Source: Gordonia soli NBRC 108243 | Lineage (GTDB): Bacteria; Actinomycetota; Actinomycetes; Mycobacteriales; Mycobacteriaceae | Length of the DNA stretch: 64,000 bases | NCBI RefSeq assembly: GCF_000334455.1 | Contig: NZ_BANX01000023.1 | Span: 1 to 64,000 of the forward strand | Direction: 5' to 3' | In this document: piece after piece, positions 1-8,542 of the stretch | How the letters are laid out: each line of letters begins with the position of its first letter | Numbering within the stretch: position 1 is the stretch's first letter | Notes under the pieces: generated by a model | Told to the model about the DNA's origin: nothing | Seen by the model: only the letters and a program-made list of their open reading frames with translations | Databases searched by the model: none | Program-made: the position numbers and the translations under genes

Positions 1-2
1 CT

Positions 3-65
3 GGAGATACGTTCGAGGTCACCGTGACCACGCTTGCTTCGGATCTCAACAAGTTGTGGAGCTGA
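3..65 (+). CDS. C-terminal end of a small type VII secretion target-like protein (partial)
   Basis: An open frame enters from the left edge and stops at TGA 63-65. Its last 20 residues, GDTFEVTVTTLASDLNKLWS, look like the tail of the small EspC/WXG100-type proteins that precede large ESX effectors. The stop lies only 3 bases before the TTG start of the next gene, so the two are probably one operon. The family assignment rests on context and a short tail and is tentative. Confidence 0.4.
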   Translation, partial: GDTFEVTVTTLASDLNKLWS

Positions 66-68
66 GAG

Positions 69-1442
69 TTGCTTCCTTCACGCCCACGACTCCGAGGCTG
101 GAATCCGTCGAGTCTTGGCACCGGCGGATCGGCGACAGGCGCCGCGGGCCGAGCGAACAAGTCGGCGGCTGCGGCCGTCGACGCGGCATGCCAGACACTT
201 CCGGAGCTCCGCGGATGGTCGGGGACATCGCACACAGCCGCGGTTCAGATGTTCGGGCGCGCCAATTCCGCCGGCTCAGCCGTTGCGGCCTATGCGACGA
301 GCGTCGCAAAGGCACTGTCGGATGCGGCCGAGCCCATCGGCACCGCCCGCACCAACCTGCTCACCAAGGCTGACGAGATCGAACTCGGCGATCTACACGT
401 GACGAACGCGTGGGTGGTGTTGATCAAGCCGATCCCGATGACCGCCGAGAAGGCTGAGAAGCTCCAGAAGGACGCCATTGCAGCTCAATCCGTGGTCAAT
501 GGACTCCTGCTCGCTGTCGGCGACGCCGACGATGCTGCCGCGGCCTCTGTTCAGACCGCGGCTGAGGGGCACGGATTCGTCCTCAAGAACCCCACGATCC
601 CTTTCCTGCCGGGCGCGATCAAACCGTCGGACGAGGTGCCCAACCCTCGATTCCCGACAGGACTGATGCAGCAGAGCCTCGTGAGGTCGGAGGACATGGG
701 CGTCACGGTTCGCGAGACCACCAAACACGAGGACAAAGAAGGCAATCGGGTCACGACCATCCACATGCAGGACGGAAGCAAGCAGGTGACGATGGAGATG
801 AATCCGTACCGAGGCCCCGTCGCGACCCAACGCGTCAACGAGGTGCAGGTCTCGCACATCGACAAGGACGGCAAACCCATCTCGAAGACCGTCTCCTGGG
901 AAGAATTCACCGGAACCAAGGTCACCTCGACGACGTGGGCCGATGGCACGAACCTGTACGCGCAGGAATGGCCCGACGGTTATAGCGAGGCCCGGGTGAC
1001 GACGGCTGACGGTCGAAGTGGTCTGGTCCCCAAGGACAGTCCGTTCTTCACACATCCGGTTGCAACGTCGGTCGGTGGTGCGATGAGCGGGATCGACGAA
1101 TACGCAAAGCGCGGTGGCGGCATCCCGAGTGTCAGCGCGGACGACGTGAAGAAGATCGGTGTCGGAGCCAAGTTCGCCGGTCCGGCCATCGGCATTGGGA
1201 CTGCCATTTATGACGTGGCCGCTGCCGGTGAGGGCGAAAAGTGCGCAGCGGCGATTTCTGGAGCATTCGGGGTCGGAGGCAGTGCACTCGGCGGATGGGG
1301 TGGCGCCGGGTTGGGTGCGCTGGGCGGCGCAGGAGTGGGCTCGGTACCTCTGGCGATCGGAGGCGCTGCGACCGGGGCGGTGGCGGGCAGCTGGGTTGGC
1401 GGCTGGGTCGGTTCGAAGGTCGCCGGGGTGGTCTGCCCGTGA
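69..1442 (+). CDS. Probable type VII-secreted WXG-type effector
   Basis: 457 aa. The TTG start follows a good ribosome site (GGAG at 58-61, 7 nt spacing). Residues 1-100 resemble an ESX substrate helical hairpin (W-N-P-S-S-L opening, then a G-W-S-G turn). The middle (about 190-330) is charged and beta-like. The C-terminus (about 370-457) is a glycine/alanine-rich hydrophobic region with repeated small-residue motifs, of the kind that could insert into membranes. This suggests a large secreted protein with an N-terminal type VII targeting module, but no catalytic motif is recognisable. Its stop overlaps the GTG start of the following membrane protein (GTGA), so the two are translationally coupled, as in effector/partner pairs. 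Toxin activity is inference. Confidence 0.6.
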   Translation: MLPSRPRLRGWNPSSLGTGGSATGAAGRANKSAAAAVDAACQTLPELRGWSGTSHTAAVQMFGRANSAGSAVAAYATSVAKALSDAAEPIGTARTNLLTKADEIELGDLHVTNAWVVLIKPIPMTAEKAEKLQKDAIAAQSVVNGLLLAVGDADDAAAASVQTAAEGHGFVLKNPTIPFLPGAIKPSDEVPNPRFPTGLMQQSLVRSEDMGVTVRETTKHEDKEGNRVTTIHMQDGSKQVTMEMNPYRGPVATQRVNEVQVSHIDKDGKPISKTVSWEEFTGTKVTSTTWADGTNLYAQEWPDGYSEARVTTADGRSGLVPKDSPFFTHPVATSVGGAMSGIDEYAKRGGGIPSVSADDVKKIGVGAKFAGPAIGIGTAIYDVAAAGEGEKCAAAISGAFGVGGSALGGWGGAGLGALGGAGVGSVPLAIGGAATGAVAGSWVGGWVGSKVAGVVCP

Positions 1443-2212
1443 CGCAACTGGGACCGCCCGGTCGATGGTCGGACAAGACGAAGCGCTTTCAGATCAGCGT
1501 GGTGGTGTTCGCCGGTTTCGCGGTGCTGTGTGTCAATTGGGCAGTCCAGACTGCCGTGCGCGGCGAACTGATGACAACCGCTGTGGCGGTCGGACTGGGC
1601 AGCTTCGTCGTTGCCCTGACCGCGAATGCTGTGAGAGTGCGCTTTCGAAGGTCGGTTGTGCCGCGAGCGACATTGAGTGACGACGCGACTGTCATTCGAC
1701 CAGATGCCCGCTGCGTGAGGGTGCTGATCATCGGATGCTTCGGTCTGATCGTCAGCGGCACACTCTTCGCGATCCTAGCTCCGCTGAACAGGATCGATCT
1801 CGAGCTCTCCGGCGGTCAGCGCCTCGTCTTCACCTTCGTGTCCGCGTTCGCCGTGTGTGCGACCGTGCCGTGGCTGATCCGTTCTGCATGGCGCGGTGGC
1901 CCCAGGATCGATCTCAGCCCGGAGGGGGTCGACTTTCACGTCGATGGCAAGGGTGCGTCGTTTCGTTGGGATGATGTCGTCGCGATCATCGATCACATTC
2001 CTAACGGCAAATCCAATACCGGACATCCGATCACGATCATCGGTGACAGTGATCGCACTTATACGTTTGACGGCGCTGACTCGTACACGCCCGGCGGGGC
2101 CGCCCTCTTCTGGTTCCTCCGGTTCTACTGGCTCACGCCCGACGGTCGGGCAGAGCTGGCAGGTGGCCGGGCGGTCGAAAGGTATCTCGCGGAGGAGCTG
2201 CCTGCGATCTGA
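1439..2212 (+). CDS. Four-TM membrane protein with PH-like C-terminal region; putative partner or immunity protein
   Basis: 257 aa from GTG 1439, which overlaps the upstream stop. Two hydrophobic hairpins are visible (about residues 18-63 and 98-150). A soluble C-terminal part of about 100 residues follows, starting near a GPRIDLSPEGV stretch, with alternating beta-strand character like bacterial PH-domain membrane proteins. The coupling to the effector gene suggests a dedicated partner, possibly immunity against a membrane-acting C-terminus. No catalytic motif is visible. The reading frame is open far upstream, but the GTG fits the overlap and the sequence character changes there. Confidence 0.6.
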   Translation: MTQLGPPGRWSDKTKRFQISVVVFAGFAVLCVNWAVQTAVRGELMTTAVAVGLGSFVVALTANAVRVRFRRSVVPRATLSDDATVIRPDARCVRVLIIGCFGLIVSGTLFAILAPLNRIDLELSGGQRLVFTFVSAFAVCATVPWLIRSAWRGGPRIDLSPEGVDFHVDGKGASFRWDDVVAIIDHIPNGKSNTGHPITIIGDSDRTYTFDGADSYTPGGAALFWFLRFYWLTPDGRAELAGGRAVERYLAEELPAI

Positions 2213-2422
2213 GTATTGTTCCTTAGTCGAGAATTTGGACGGAGGCCGGATGCACTTGAGCTCCCGTCACGCTGGCACCGGCATCGTCAACGCGAGGACC
2301 TTGGCTCACTAGCCAAGACGGATGTGGCTCCAGTGACTCGCGCGTACGCCGTAGGCACGATCGGACACCGTGTCAGATCATATTCTCCGTCGGTTCGGTC
2401 CCATCATGATTCTGACAACGGA

Positions 2423-2767
2423 TCACCACTGCCAGCGCAAGCCACTTCTGGTCTCCCGACAAGTGGCACGGCCATCGGTCTGGAAGACGATGGCGCGAGC
2501 TCCGAGCTGAGGGCACGGAGTGCCAATTCGCACCTTAGGTGCTCGCGATACAGCCTTGCTCTGCCATGAGTTGGTTAAGGCTGAGCAGTAGAGGGTTCCG
2601 TCGGACGAGTCTCGACCGAACTCGTGCACGTAGCACGGCCCGCCATCCCGTTGGACGGATGACGGAGCGGCGTCGGCGACGCCTGCGCCTAATGCCGCAA
2701 CGACGGCGGCGCCGCTAAGGAGACTGACGCCGATCGCGCGGCTTAGTCCAGATGGCGATCGTGTCAT
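2423..2767 (-). CDS. Small secreted protein with Sec signal peptide
   Basis: 114 aa. The start at 2767 is preceded by AGGGG at a good distance. Residues 1-34 form a signal peptide: basic start, a hydrophobic stretch (GVSLLSGAAVVAALGAG) and an A-D-A-A cleavage region. The mature part of about 80 residues has four cysteines (in PCYVHEF, LYCSAL, TPCPQ and ATCRE), consistent with two disulfides in an exported domain. No family is recognised. An overlapping plus-strand frame at 2216-2569 has no such features and was left out. Confidence 0.65.
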   Translation of the reverse strand: MTRSPSGLSRAIGVSLLSGAAVVAALGAGVADAAPSSVQRDGGPCYVHEFGRDSSDGTLYCSALTNSWQSKAVSRAPKVRIGTPCPQLGARAIVFQTDGRATCRETRSGLRWQW

Positions 2768-2933
2768 CTCATAGCCCCTGACGAGTTGCCGCGGACGCTC
2801 TGAAGACGCCCGTCTCGAAAAACTCAACCTTGCCATGCGGATCGAACCGATGCGTACAAGTTGGAGTCATACGAATGATCGAAAATCCAAGGGTTGGAGA
2901 TCTGTTCCCGACCGGACGAAGTGCGTGAAAGGC

Positions 2934-3320
2934 TCACTCAGATACGGCGCGAACCTTCCACTGAACCCGCCGCATCGCCTGATATGTCTGATCCGCATCG
3001 AACCCGCTGAAGTCGTCCCACTCGTGTCCCAGTCCGAGAACCTCACTGCCGAAAGCAACTTCAGCCGCACCCAGACTTCGCCGCCATTCTGCAGCGGTCA
3101 GGCCGAGGCCCTCGCTGATCCGTCCAGCGGCCGCGGCGCTGTCGGTGTAGAAATCGGCGGCGCCGCCGTAACCGAGGGCGCGGGCCAGGTCGTCGGTCAT
3201 CGCGACCACGCCGCCCCACTGGAGCAGGCCGGTGATGAGGAAGTCCTTCTCGACGTCATCGAGCTCAATCGTGCGAAGCTCATCTGCACTCACGGTGCTC
3301 ACGCTACCTCCGGAGGTCAT
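2934..3320 (-). CDS. Putative immunity protein for the upstream secreted toxin
   Basis: 128 aa, acidic and cytoplasmic-looking. The ATG overlaps the stop of the upstream toxin-like gene by 4 bases (ATGA), which indicates coupled translation. A G-L-L-Q-W-G-G motif near residue 31 and the pattern of aromatic and acidic residues towards the C-terminus resemble a family of small actinobacterial proteins often found next to secreted toxins (recalled, not searched). Position, size and charge all fit an immunity role. Binding to the partner is inferred. Confidence 0.6.
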   Translation of the reverse strand: MTSGGSVSTVSADELRTIELDDVEKDFLITGLLQWGGVVAMTDDLARALGYGGAADFYTDSAAAAGRISEGLGLTAAEWRRSLGAAEVAFGSEVLGLGHEWDDFSGFDADQTYQAMRRVQWKVRAVSE

Positions 3321-4096
3321 GGGATCTTGGGTGCAGGGATGCCGGCGACGCCGGACAGGTCATCGAGCAGCTTCTTCGCGCCGAGACCATTCGATCGCAG
3401 GAAATACTGAGCGCCCTCGATCGGCTTGAACATCGTCGCCGGTGCGCCGTTGCGAGCGGCGAGGAAGATGCCCGACACCGGATCGAATGTCACGAGGCGC
3501 CCCTGGCTGCGGACGGTCCACCACGAGGCAGGCGGATTGGACGCCCACCGGTTCGCTCTCGCCGCGTACTGGCTCGCCGTCCAGCCGGGGAACTCTGCAC
3601 GATGGTCTTGCCAGTGGGTCCACGCATTCTGAGCTGGCGTCCTGTTGTACGGGGACGAGCCATTGGTCCATCGGAAGTTCTGGCTCTGGAAGTTGGAGCC
3701 GAACTGCGGAGGCACCTGATAGGGACCCGGCTGGGGCCGAGCAGGTGGCGCAGGTTGTGCGAAGTCGCGCTGCGGATTCCGATTCTTCGGCGGCGTCGAT
3801 TGCCTCGGAGACGTGATTGCCCCACGGCAGCTTTGCTTGGCGTACTGCAGGCGAGTGTTGTAGGCGTTGATCTGCGCGTTCACCGCGGCGACCGCACCCG
3901 GGTTCCGGCGGTCGGTCGCGGCCTTCAGCGCGACCAGTCGATTGTGCTCGACCTTCAGCTCGGCGGACAACTGAGCGCACTGGCTCTCCATGATCGCGTG
4001 CGCCTCGCCGGCATTGCCCGACATCACGCCCGCGGCAACTGCCAAGGCGAGGGTCGCGTACACGACCACTCGTAGCGCATTCACCAATCTGGTCAT
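3317..4096 (-). CDS. Sec-exported polymorphic toxin with BECR/RelE-like ribonuclease C-terminus
   Basis: 259 aa. Residues 1-34 are a signal peptide ending in A-H-A. Residues 37-91 form a helical, coiled-coil-prone domain bounded by two cysteines (C40, C90). Residues 96-135 are a proline-rich linker. The C-terminal domain (about 155-226) has the order of elements of the barnase-EndoU-colicin-RelE toxin group: a histidine pair (H161, H165) before E-F-P-G-W, an A-A-R-A-N-R-W helix, a V-T-F-D-P strand, an N-G turn and a final T-M-F-K-P. This suggests an exported RNase for contact or neighbour competition. The next gene overlaps it and is the likely immunity gene. Fold and activity are inferred from motif order alone. 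Confidence 0.6.
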   Translation of the reverse strand: MTRLVNALRVVVYATLALAVAAGVMSGNAGEAHAIMESQCAQLSAELKVEHNRLVALKAATDRRNPGAVAAVNAQINAYNTRLQYAKQSCRGAITSPRQSTPPKNRNPQRDFAQPAPPARPQPGPYQVPPQFGSNFQSQNFRWTNGSSPYNRTPAQNAWTHWQDHRAEFPGWTASQYAARANRWASNPPASWWTVRSQGRLVTFDPVSGIFLAARNGAPATMFKPIEGAQYFLRSNGLGAKKLLDDLSGVAGIPAPKIP

Positions 4097-4195
4097 CCTG
4101 GTCTCCTCGGTCGGCTGTGGGTGTCACGCTAACCACGGATCACGACCGTCGTAATCGTTCACATGACCGATGCGCGTGCAGAACTGGGAGAACAC

Positions 4196-4684
4196 ATGAC
4201 GTCATCGGATGACATCGACGCCATCGTCCGACTCAAGTACCGGTACTGGCGCGCGTCGGACGCCAAAGATCCGAAAGCGATTCGCGCGTGCTTCATTCGG
4301 GAGGGAGCGCGGATCGACTACGGGCCGATGGGCACCTTCGACGACGCTGATCAACTTACTGAGATGTTCAGTCAGGTTGCTTTACACAAGGTCCAGGGCC
4401 GGTACGCCGTTTTGGATATGCATCACGGAATGCACCCCGACATCGAGCGCACCAGTGCCACAACAGCTACGGGACGATGGTCGCTGAGATTCCGTCAAGT
4501 CAATCTGCTGAACGACACGGAGACGGTGATGATCGGTGAGTACGACGACGAGTACGTCATCGAAGATGTGGAGTGGAAGATCGCGGCGAGTCGTCTGACC
4601 GAACGATGGTCGATCAGACGTCCGTTTGGCAGTGATGCTCGGATCTCAGTCGGAACCTTCGCGGACGCGGACGAAGAGGATTGA
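4196..4684 (+). CDS. SnoaL/NTF2-like family protein
   Basis: 162 aa. The N-terminus, with an A-I-V-R-L-K-Y-R-Y-W-R-A motif and later acidic, aromatic and R-W-S-L-R-F strands, is typical of SnoaL-like proteins, a cone-shaped fold used as small enzymes or ligand-binding proteins. The start is set at ATG 4196, preceded by GGGAG at 5 nt. An in-frame ATG at 4163 has no ribosome site. It is transcribed divergently from the toxin/immunity pair. The substrate cannot be read from the sequence. Confidence 0.7.
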   Translation: MTSSDDIDAIVRLKYRYWRASDAKDPKAIRACFIREGARIDYGPMGTFDDADQLTEMFSQVALHKVQGRYAVLDMHHGMHPDIERTSATTATGRWSLRFRQVNLLNDTETVMIGEYDDEYVIEDVEWKIAASRLTERWSIRRPFGSDARISVGTFADADEED

Positions 4685-4688
4685 GTGC

Positions 4689-5200
4689 CTATCGACGTCG
4701 ACTGAGTTCGACGCGACGGTAGAACTCGTCCGACTCCGGGCGGTGCAGTAGTACTACGACTCCAACCGTGAGACCGGCCATCGCGAAATTGATTGCTGCT
4801 GAGGTAGGCATATCCGAACGGATCGCGTTGATGATGCTGAGCATCGCACCGATGAGACCGAGTACGGACGCAGTCGTTCTCGCCCACCCGATAGTTGGCT
4901 CGAGCCATCCAAATCCACACAGCAATACACGCTGCACTGACGGCGATGGCCAACAGCACGCTGACGTTCAAGGCGGTGTCGACATCACCGTCGACATTGG
5001 AAACCGCACCAGACGCCAGCCGGCGGCGAAAGCGCAGAGCTGCGTTGTTCATGGCGATCAGCGCCGCTGTCATGCCGACGAGCTGGAGCACCGCTCCGGC
5101 GTACATCAGGCCGACGCCGTGAGCAGTGTGCCCGGCCGTCTGGGCGAAACGGGCTCGGCAACGCGATGACCCCAGACGCAGGTTGGCCGTCCATTCGCAT
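4689..5200 (-). pseudogene. Frameshifted four-TM membrane protein
   Basis: Three frames join into one recognisable membrane protein. An N-terminal piece (from 5200) has a P-F-R-P opening. A middle piece (from about 5106) reads MYAGAVLQLVGM and ends in a W-M-A-R-A-N segment. The last piece carries W-A-R-T-T-A-S-V-L-G-L, two more hydrophobic segments and the tail E-S-D-E-F-Y-R-R. The A-N...N-W-A-R and ...E-S-x-E-F-Y-R signatures are common to a family of small actinobacterial membrane proteins. The clearest break is near 4887. A second break near 5135 is less certain because the true start is unclear. It is either decayed or affected by sequencing error. Confidence 0.55.
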
Positions 5201-5324
5201 GGCGTTGAGCGTAGAGAAGTTGAGCGTAGAGAAGCTGTACGCGGGCGCTGGTCTGTCGGTCGATCAGTTGAACGACCTGGAGGCGCTTGCGGAACGGCGC
5301 GTACCTTCAGACGCCCGCAGGTGA
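5199..5324 (+). CDS. Possible 41-residue protein with an in-frame 15-bp duplication
   Basis: A short open frame begins MALSVEKLSVEKLYAGAG and ends ERRVPSDARR. Its composition is amphipathic and protein-like. Its start overlaps the opposite-strand start of the broken membrane gene. Codons 3-7 are duplicated in frame (15-bp unit at 5205-5219 and 5220-5234), which preserves the reading frame. The ribosome site is weak and no family is recognised, so it may be a remnant. Confidence 0.25.
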   Translation: MALSVEKLSVEKLYAGAGLSVDQLNDLEALAERRVPSDARR

Positions 5325-6191
5325 GCGATGCGGTTGTGACAGCGGGATCGTTCCCGGGCGACGAGTGAGGACCCCCGACCCGCCGGCGAGCAGCGAGAGC
5401 CACGTCAGTGCCGCGAGCACGAGCGCGAAGCCCCCGGAGACGACGATGGCGGACGGCGCGGGGAAGTAGATCGCGACGGCGATGGGCGCAGCGATGACGA
5501 TCAGGGCCGCGCCGAGACCTGCGAGCGGCACGGTCGCGCCGGACGTCCGCGCGGTGATGCGCGGGAGCAGAGCTGCGCACCCGATGACCAGGAGCGTCGA
5601 GATCATGACGTCGCTCGGGCGGTGCCAGCCGGATGCGACCAGCTGGAAGTCGATGACGACGGCCCAGGTGCCGGCCAGGGCGGCGACCCACGGACGGATG
5701 ATCGTCGGCGACGCGAGTACCAGCGCGACGACTATCGCGGCGACCGCAGCGGCGTGACCGCTCGGAGCGGAGTTGCCGGCGTCGGTGATCCAGTCGTGCA
5801 GCTGCGGGCGCTCGAGGACGTGATCGCGCAGGAAGCGCACCACGCCGATAACGATCGGCACGTATGCGAGCAGCGCGAGAGTCGCGAGCAGGTGCCCACG
5901 CGTGATCCGACCGCGGGCGATCAGCGCTCCGACGCAGGCCAGGGCGGTGACCGCCGCTGCGACGCTCAGCCAGAGCGTGGGTGAGGTGACGATGTCGATC
6001 GACAGCTCATACGGGACCTCGGAGACCGGGTTGAGGGAGCGCACGATCTCGAAGAGCCGCTGGTCGACGAGCTGACCGGCAGACGTCCGAACTGCGACGA
6101 TGTAGACCGCCGCGGCCAGCACGATCGACGTGGCTGCGACGGCCACGGATCGCCAGCTCACTGTCGACGTCGAGGTGGTCTGCGCTCTCAC
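5307..6191 (-). CDS. PAP2-family membrane phosphatase
   Basis: 294 aa, about seven hydrophobic segments. The three PAP2 (lipid phosphatase/phosphotransferase) motifs are present. Motif 1 is R-D-H-V-L-E-R-P (residues 122-129), with Arg in place of the usual Lys. Motif 2 is P-S-G-H (143-146). Motif 3 is S-G-W-H-R-P-S-D (187-194) with the catalytic His190 and Asp194. Such enzymes act at the outer face of the membrane on phosphatidic acid, undecaprenyl pyrophosphate or related lipids. It starts with GTG, and the tail after about residue 270 is polar. The specific substrate is unknown. Confidence 0.8.
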   Translation of the reverse strand: MRAQTTSTSTVSWRSVAVAATSIVLAAAVYIVAVRTSAGQLVDQRLFEIVRSLNPVSEVPYELSIDIVTSPTLWLSVAAAVTALACVGALIARGRITRGHLLATLALLAYVPIVIGVVRFLRDHVLERPQLHDWITDAGNSAPSGHAAAVAAIVVALVLASPTIIRPWVAALAGTWAVVIDFQLVASGWHRPSDVMISTLLVIGCAALLPRITARTSGATVPLAGLGAALIVIAAPIAVAIYFPAPSAIVVSGGFALVLAALTWLSLLAGGSGVLTRRPGTIPLSQPHRSPAGV

Positions 6192-6248
6192 CGGCCCGAC
6201 GGTAGACGGTCAGCCTGGGAAGCGGCTGGGAAACCCCTCTCGTGTCGG

Positions 6249-6746
6249 TCACGAAATGGATGCGGCGTCGCGGGGGTCGGTGAGGTCACGCATCGTGTCG
6301 AGCAGCGTCGTGTAGACCACCGAACCGTTCTCGCTGGTGTCGGCCGCGATCACCGGCGGGTTGTCTACCTCCGGCGCGAACAACCACCAGACGTTGTGCC
6401 ACGGGTCGACGAAGCGGGCGATCGAGTAGCCCCCGTAGAAGGGGGCGATGTCGGTGACTACGCGAGCGCCGCGAGCCGTCGCACGCCGAAGAACGCCCGC
6501 TGCGTCGTCGACATAGACCTGCGTGAGAGCCGGCGTGAACGGCCAGTCGGATTTGCGGTCGGCGACCATCAGGATCGAGTTCCCGATGTGGATTTCCGAA
6601 TGGATGAGAGTGCCGTCGGCAGCCGCATAGTCAGGCGTGTGCGCGTCCGGGTCCTCGACGGCATCGAAGACGGCGATGAGGAAGTTGATCAGGTCGGCTG
6701 CGTTGTCGGTGACGACGAAGCCGTTGACGGTGTTCGTGGTGGCCAT
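6249..6746 (-). CDS. VOC (glyoxalase/PhnB-like) family protein
   Basis: 165 aa from ATG 6746. An upstream in-frame ATG at 6797 would add a non-conserved leader. The sequence follows the PhnB-like glyoxalase-fold pattern: N-G-F-V-V-T-D-N-A-A-D-L-I-N-F near the start, I-H-S-E-I-H-I-G-N-S in the middle, T-Q-V-Y-V-D-D and the closing Y-G-G-Y-S-I-A-R-F-V-D-P-W-H-N-V-W-W. Members are metal-dependent isomerases, dioxygenases or binding/resistance proteins. The reaction cannot be assigned. Confidence 0.75.
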   Translation of the reverse strand: MATTNTVNGFVVTDNAADLINFLIAVFDAVEDPDAHTPDYAAADGTLIHSEIHIGNSILMVADRKSDWPFTPALTQVYVDDAAGVLRRATARGARVVTDIAPFYGGYSIARFVDPWHNVWWLFAPEVDNPPVIAADTSENGSVVYTTLLDTMRDLTDPRDAASIS

Positions 6747-6854
6747 GTGAGTGACCGTATGAGGGATTGAGGACGGTTCGTGTCCGTGATCTCGCACGGA
6801 TTGTCAGTCCGATATGCGAGAGTTCACACGCAGCGAAAGGGAGGGAGCGCACCG

Positions 6855-8510
6855 ATGCCGAGGATGATTCCCGACTCTCCGAAGTTCCTGAACACCAGCG
6901 AGCGGAAGATCTGGAAGTTGCTCTCCGAGCAGCTCTCCGACGATGACCTGGTCGTCTACGGGCAGCGCATCACCGATCACGACAAAGACTATGAAGCAGA
7001 TTTCGTGGTGGGCATCGCAGGGGCAGGAATCGTCTGCATCGAGGTCAAAGGCGGCGAGGTCTGGCACAACGGGAAGGTCTGGCTCCAACAGCGTGGTCTC
7101 GAGGTCTCGCCTCGTCGCATCAACCCCGTCGAGCAAGCGCTGCAGGCGTGCTACGCCCTGCGCAATTACGTCGAGTTCGATCCGCAGTGGACGCACGGCC
7201 GCGTTCGATGGGATCACATGGTCTTGCTGCCTCATTCGACGGTCCCCAAGGACTTCGCACTTCCGGAGTGCCCACGTTGGAAGGTGATCGACCGAACGCA
7301 ACTCGACGATCTGTTACCGCTCATCCGGCGCGTGCCCCTCGAGAAGACAACCAACCTCCCGATGGTCGACGCACAGGGAGTCGCTCAACTCGAGGTCGTC
7401 CTGAGTGGACGTGGGCTCCCGCAGCGTGACGTTGTCGCACGCGCGCTGCGCAACGAGAACGCAGCTGATGCGTTGTCCGAAGAGCAAGCCATCATTCTGG
7501 ACGCCATCCGCCAATTGCCTCGCGTGGAGGTGCGAGGAGGAGCAGGCAGTGGGAAGACCTTCTTGGCTGTGGAGCAGGCCCGTCGACTGGCCCGTTCTGG
7601 GCAGCGCGTGGCGCTGATCTGTTACTCGCACGGCCTCGCCTCGTTCTTGGAGCGTGTGACCAAACTGTGGACGAAGTCGGAGCGCCCCGCATACGTCGGC
7701 GAGTTCCATGAACTAGGGATCAAATGGGGTGCGGCCCGAGGGCCGGACGAGAACGTCCGAACAGAAGAAACGTCGCGGTTCTGGGAACGTGAACTCCCGC
7801 AGCAGATGACGGAACTCGCCGATGGTCTGCCCGTCGATCACAGGTTCGATGCGGTTGTCGTCGATGAAGCGCAAGACTTCGCCGACGAATGGTGGCCACC
7901 GATCTTGGCGGCTTTGCGGGACTCGGAAGAAGGTGGGCTGTACGTCTTCAGCGACGAGGCGCAGAGGGTTTTCGACCGTCAGGGTTCGCCGCCGGTACCG
8001 CTGGTTCCGTTGGTCCTCGACCACAATCTGCGGAACACCAAGCAGATCGCTGAGGCGTTCAAACCACTTGTCGGGCAGCGGATGCAATTACGTGGCAGCG
8101 ACGGACCAGCGGTGCGCTTTGTCCCTTGTGCTCCGGACGATGCACTGAACGTCGCCGATGACCAGATCGATCCGCTGCTGGACGAAGGGTGGCGACCCGA
8201 GGACGTCGCGCTGCTGACCACGGGCAGCCGACATCCCGAACAGGTCGCCCGGCAAGCCGAAGGACATCGCGCCTACTGGGGCACCTTCTGGGACAAGAAG
8301 CAGGTGTTCTACGGACATGTGCTCGGGTTCAAGGGTCTTGAGCGTCGAGTGGTGGTGCTGGCGCTCAACGAATCGGAGCCCAGGGACCGTTCACGGGAGC
8401 GCCTGTATGTCGGGTTGTCGCGTGCGCGAGATCAATTGATCGTGTGCGGTGACCCGGAGTTCGTGCGTGAGGTCGGGGGAGAGGAAGTCGCGCGGAGGTT
8501 GGGGTTGTAG
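6855..8510 (+). CDS. NERD-domain nuclease fused to a UvrD/Rep-like (SF1) helicase
   Basis: 551 aa. ATG 6855 follows GGGAGGGAG. Residues 10-110 form a NERD (nuclease-related) domain with a PD-(D/E)XK-like core: E48-A-D49 then C-I-E63-V-K65. Residues 205-551 form a compact superfamily 1 ATPase/helicase: Walker A R-G-G-A-G-S-G-K-T (227-235), DEAQ box (337-340), a motif IV-like N-L-R-N-T (391-395) and the final Y-V-G-L-S-R-A-R-D of motif VI. NERD-helicase proteins are thought to process nucleic acids, and several belong to phage-defence loci. All motifs are intact. The neighbouring small Zn-finger-like gene starts 30 bp downstream. A defence role is inference. Confidence 0.8.
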   Translation: MPRMIPDSPKFLNTSERKIWKLLSEQLSDDDLVVYGQRITDHDKDYEADFVVGIAGAGIVCIEVKGGEVWHNGKVWLQQRGLEVSPRRINPVEQALQACYALRNYVEFDPQWTHGRVRWDHMVLLPHSTVPKDFALPECPRWKVIDRTQLDDLLPLIRRVPLEKTTNLPMVDAQGVAQLEVVLSGRGLPQRDVVARALRNENAADALSEEQAIILDAIRQLPRVEVRGGAGSGKTFLAVEQARRLARSGQRVALICYSHGLASFLERVTKLWTKSERPAYVGEFHELGIKWGAARGPDENVRTEETSRFWERELPQQMTELADGLPVDHRFDAVVVDEAQDFADEWWPPILAALRDSEEGGLYVFSDEAQRVFDRQGSPPVPLVPLVLDHNLRNTKQIAEAFKPLVGQRMQLRGSDGPAVRFVPCAPDDALNVADDQIDPLLDEGWRPEDVALLTTGSRHPEQVARQAEGHRAYWGTFWDKKQVFYGHVLGFKGLERRVVVLALNESEPRDRSRERLYVGLSRARDQLIVCGDPEFVREVGGEEVARRLGL

Positions 8511-8542
8511 TCGCGCCGCGCTGCCCGAATTTTGTCGGTTGC

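Noticed and set aside
2216..2569. 117-residue plus-strand frame
   Set aside because: Overlaps the secreted-protein gene on the other strand; no family features, no ribosome site.
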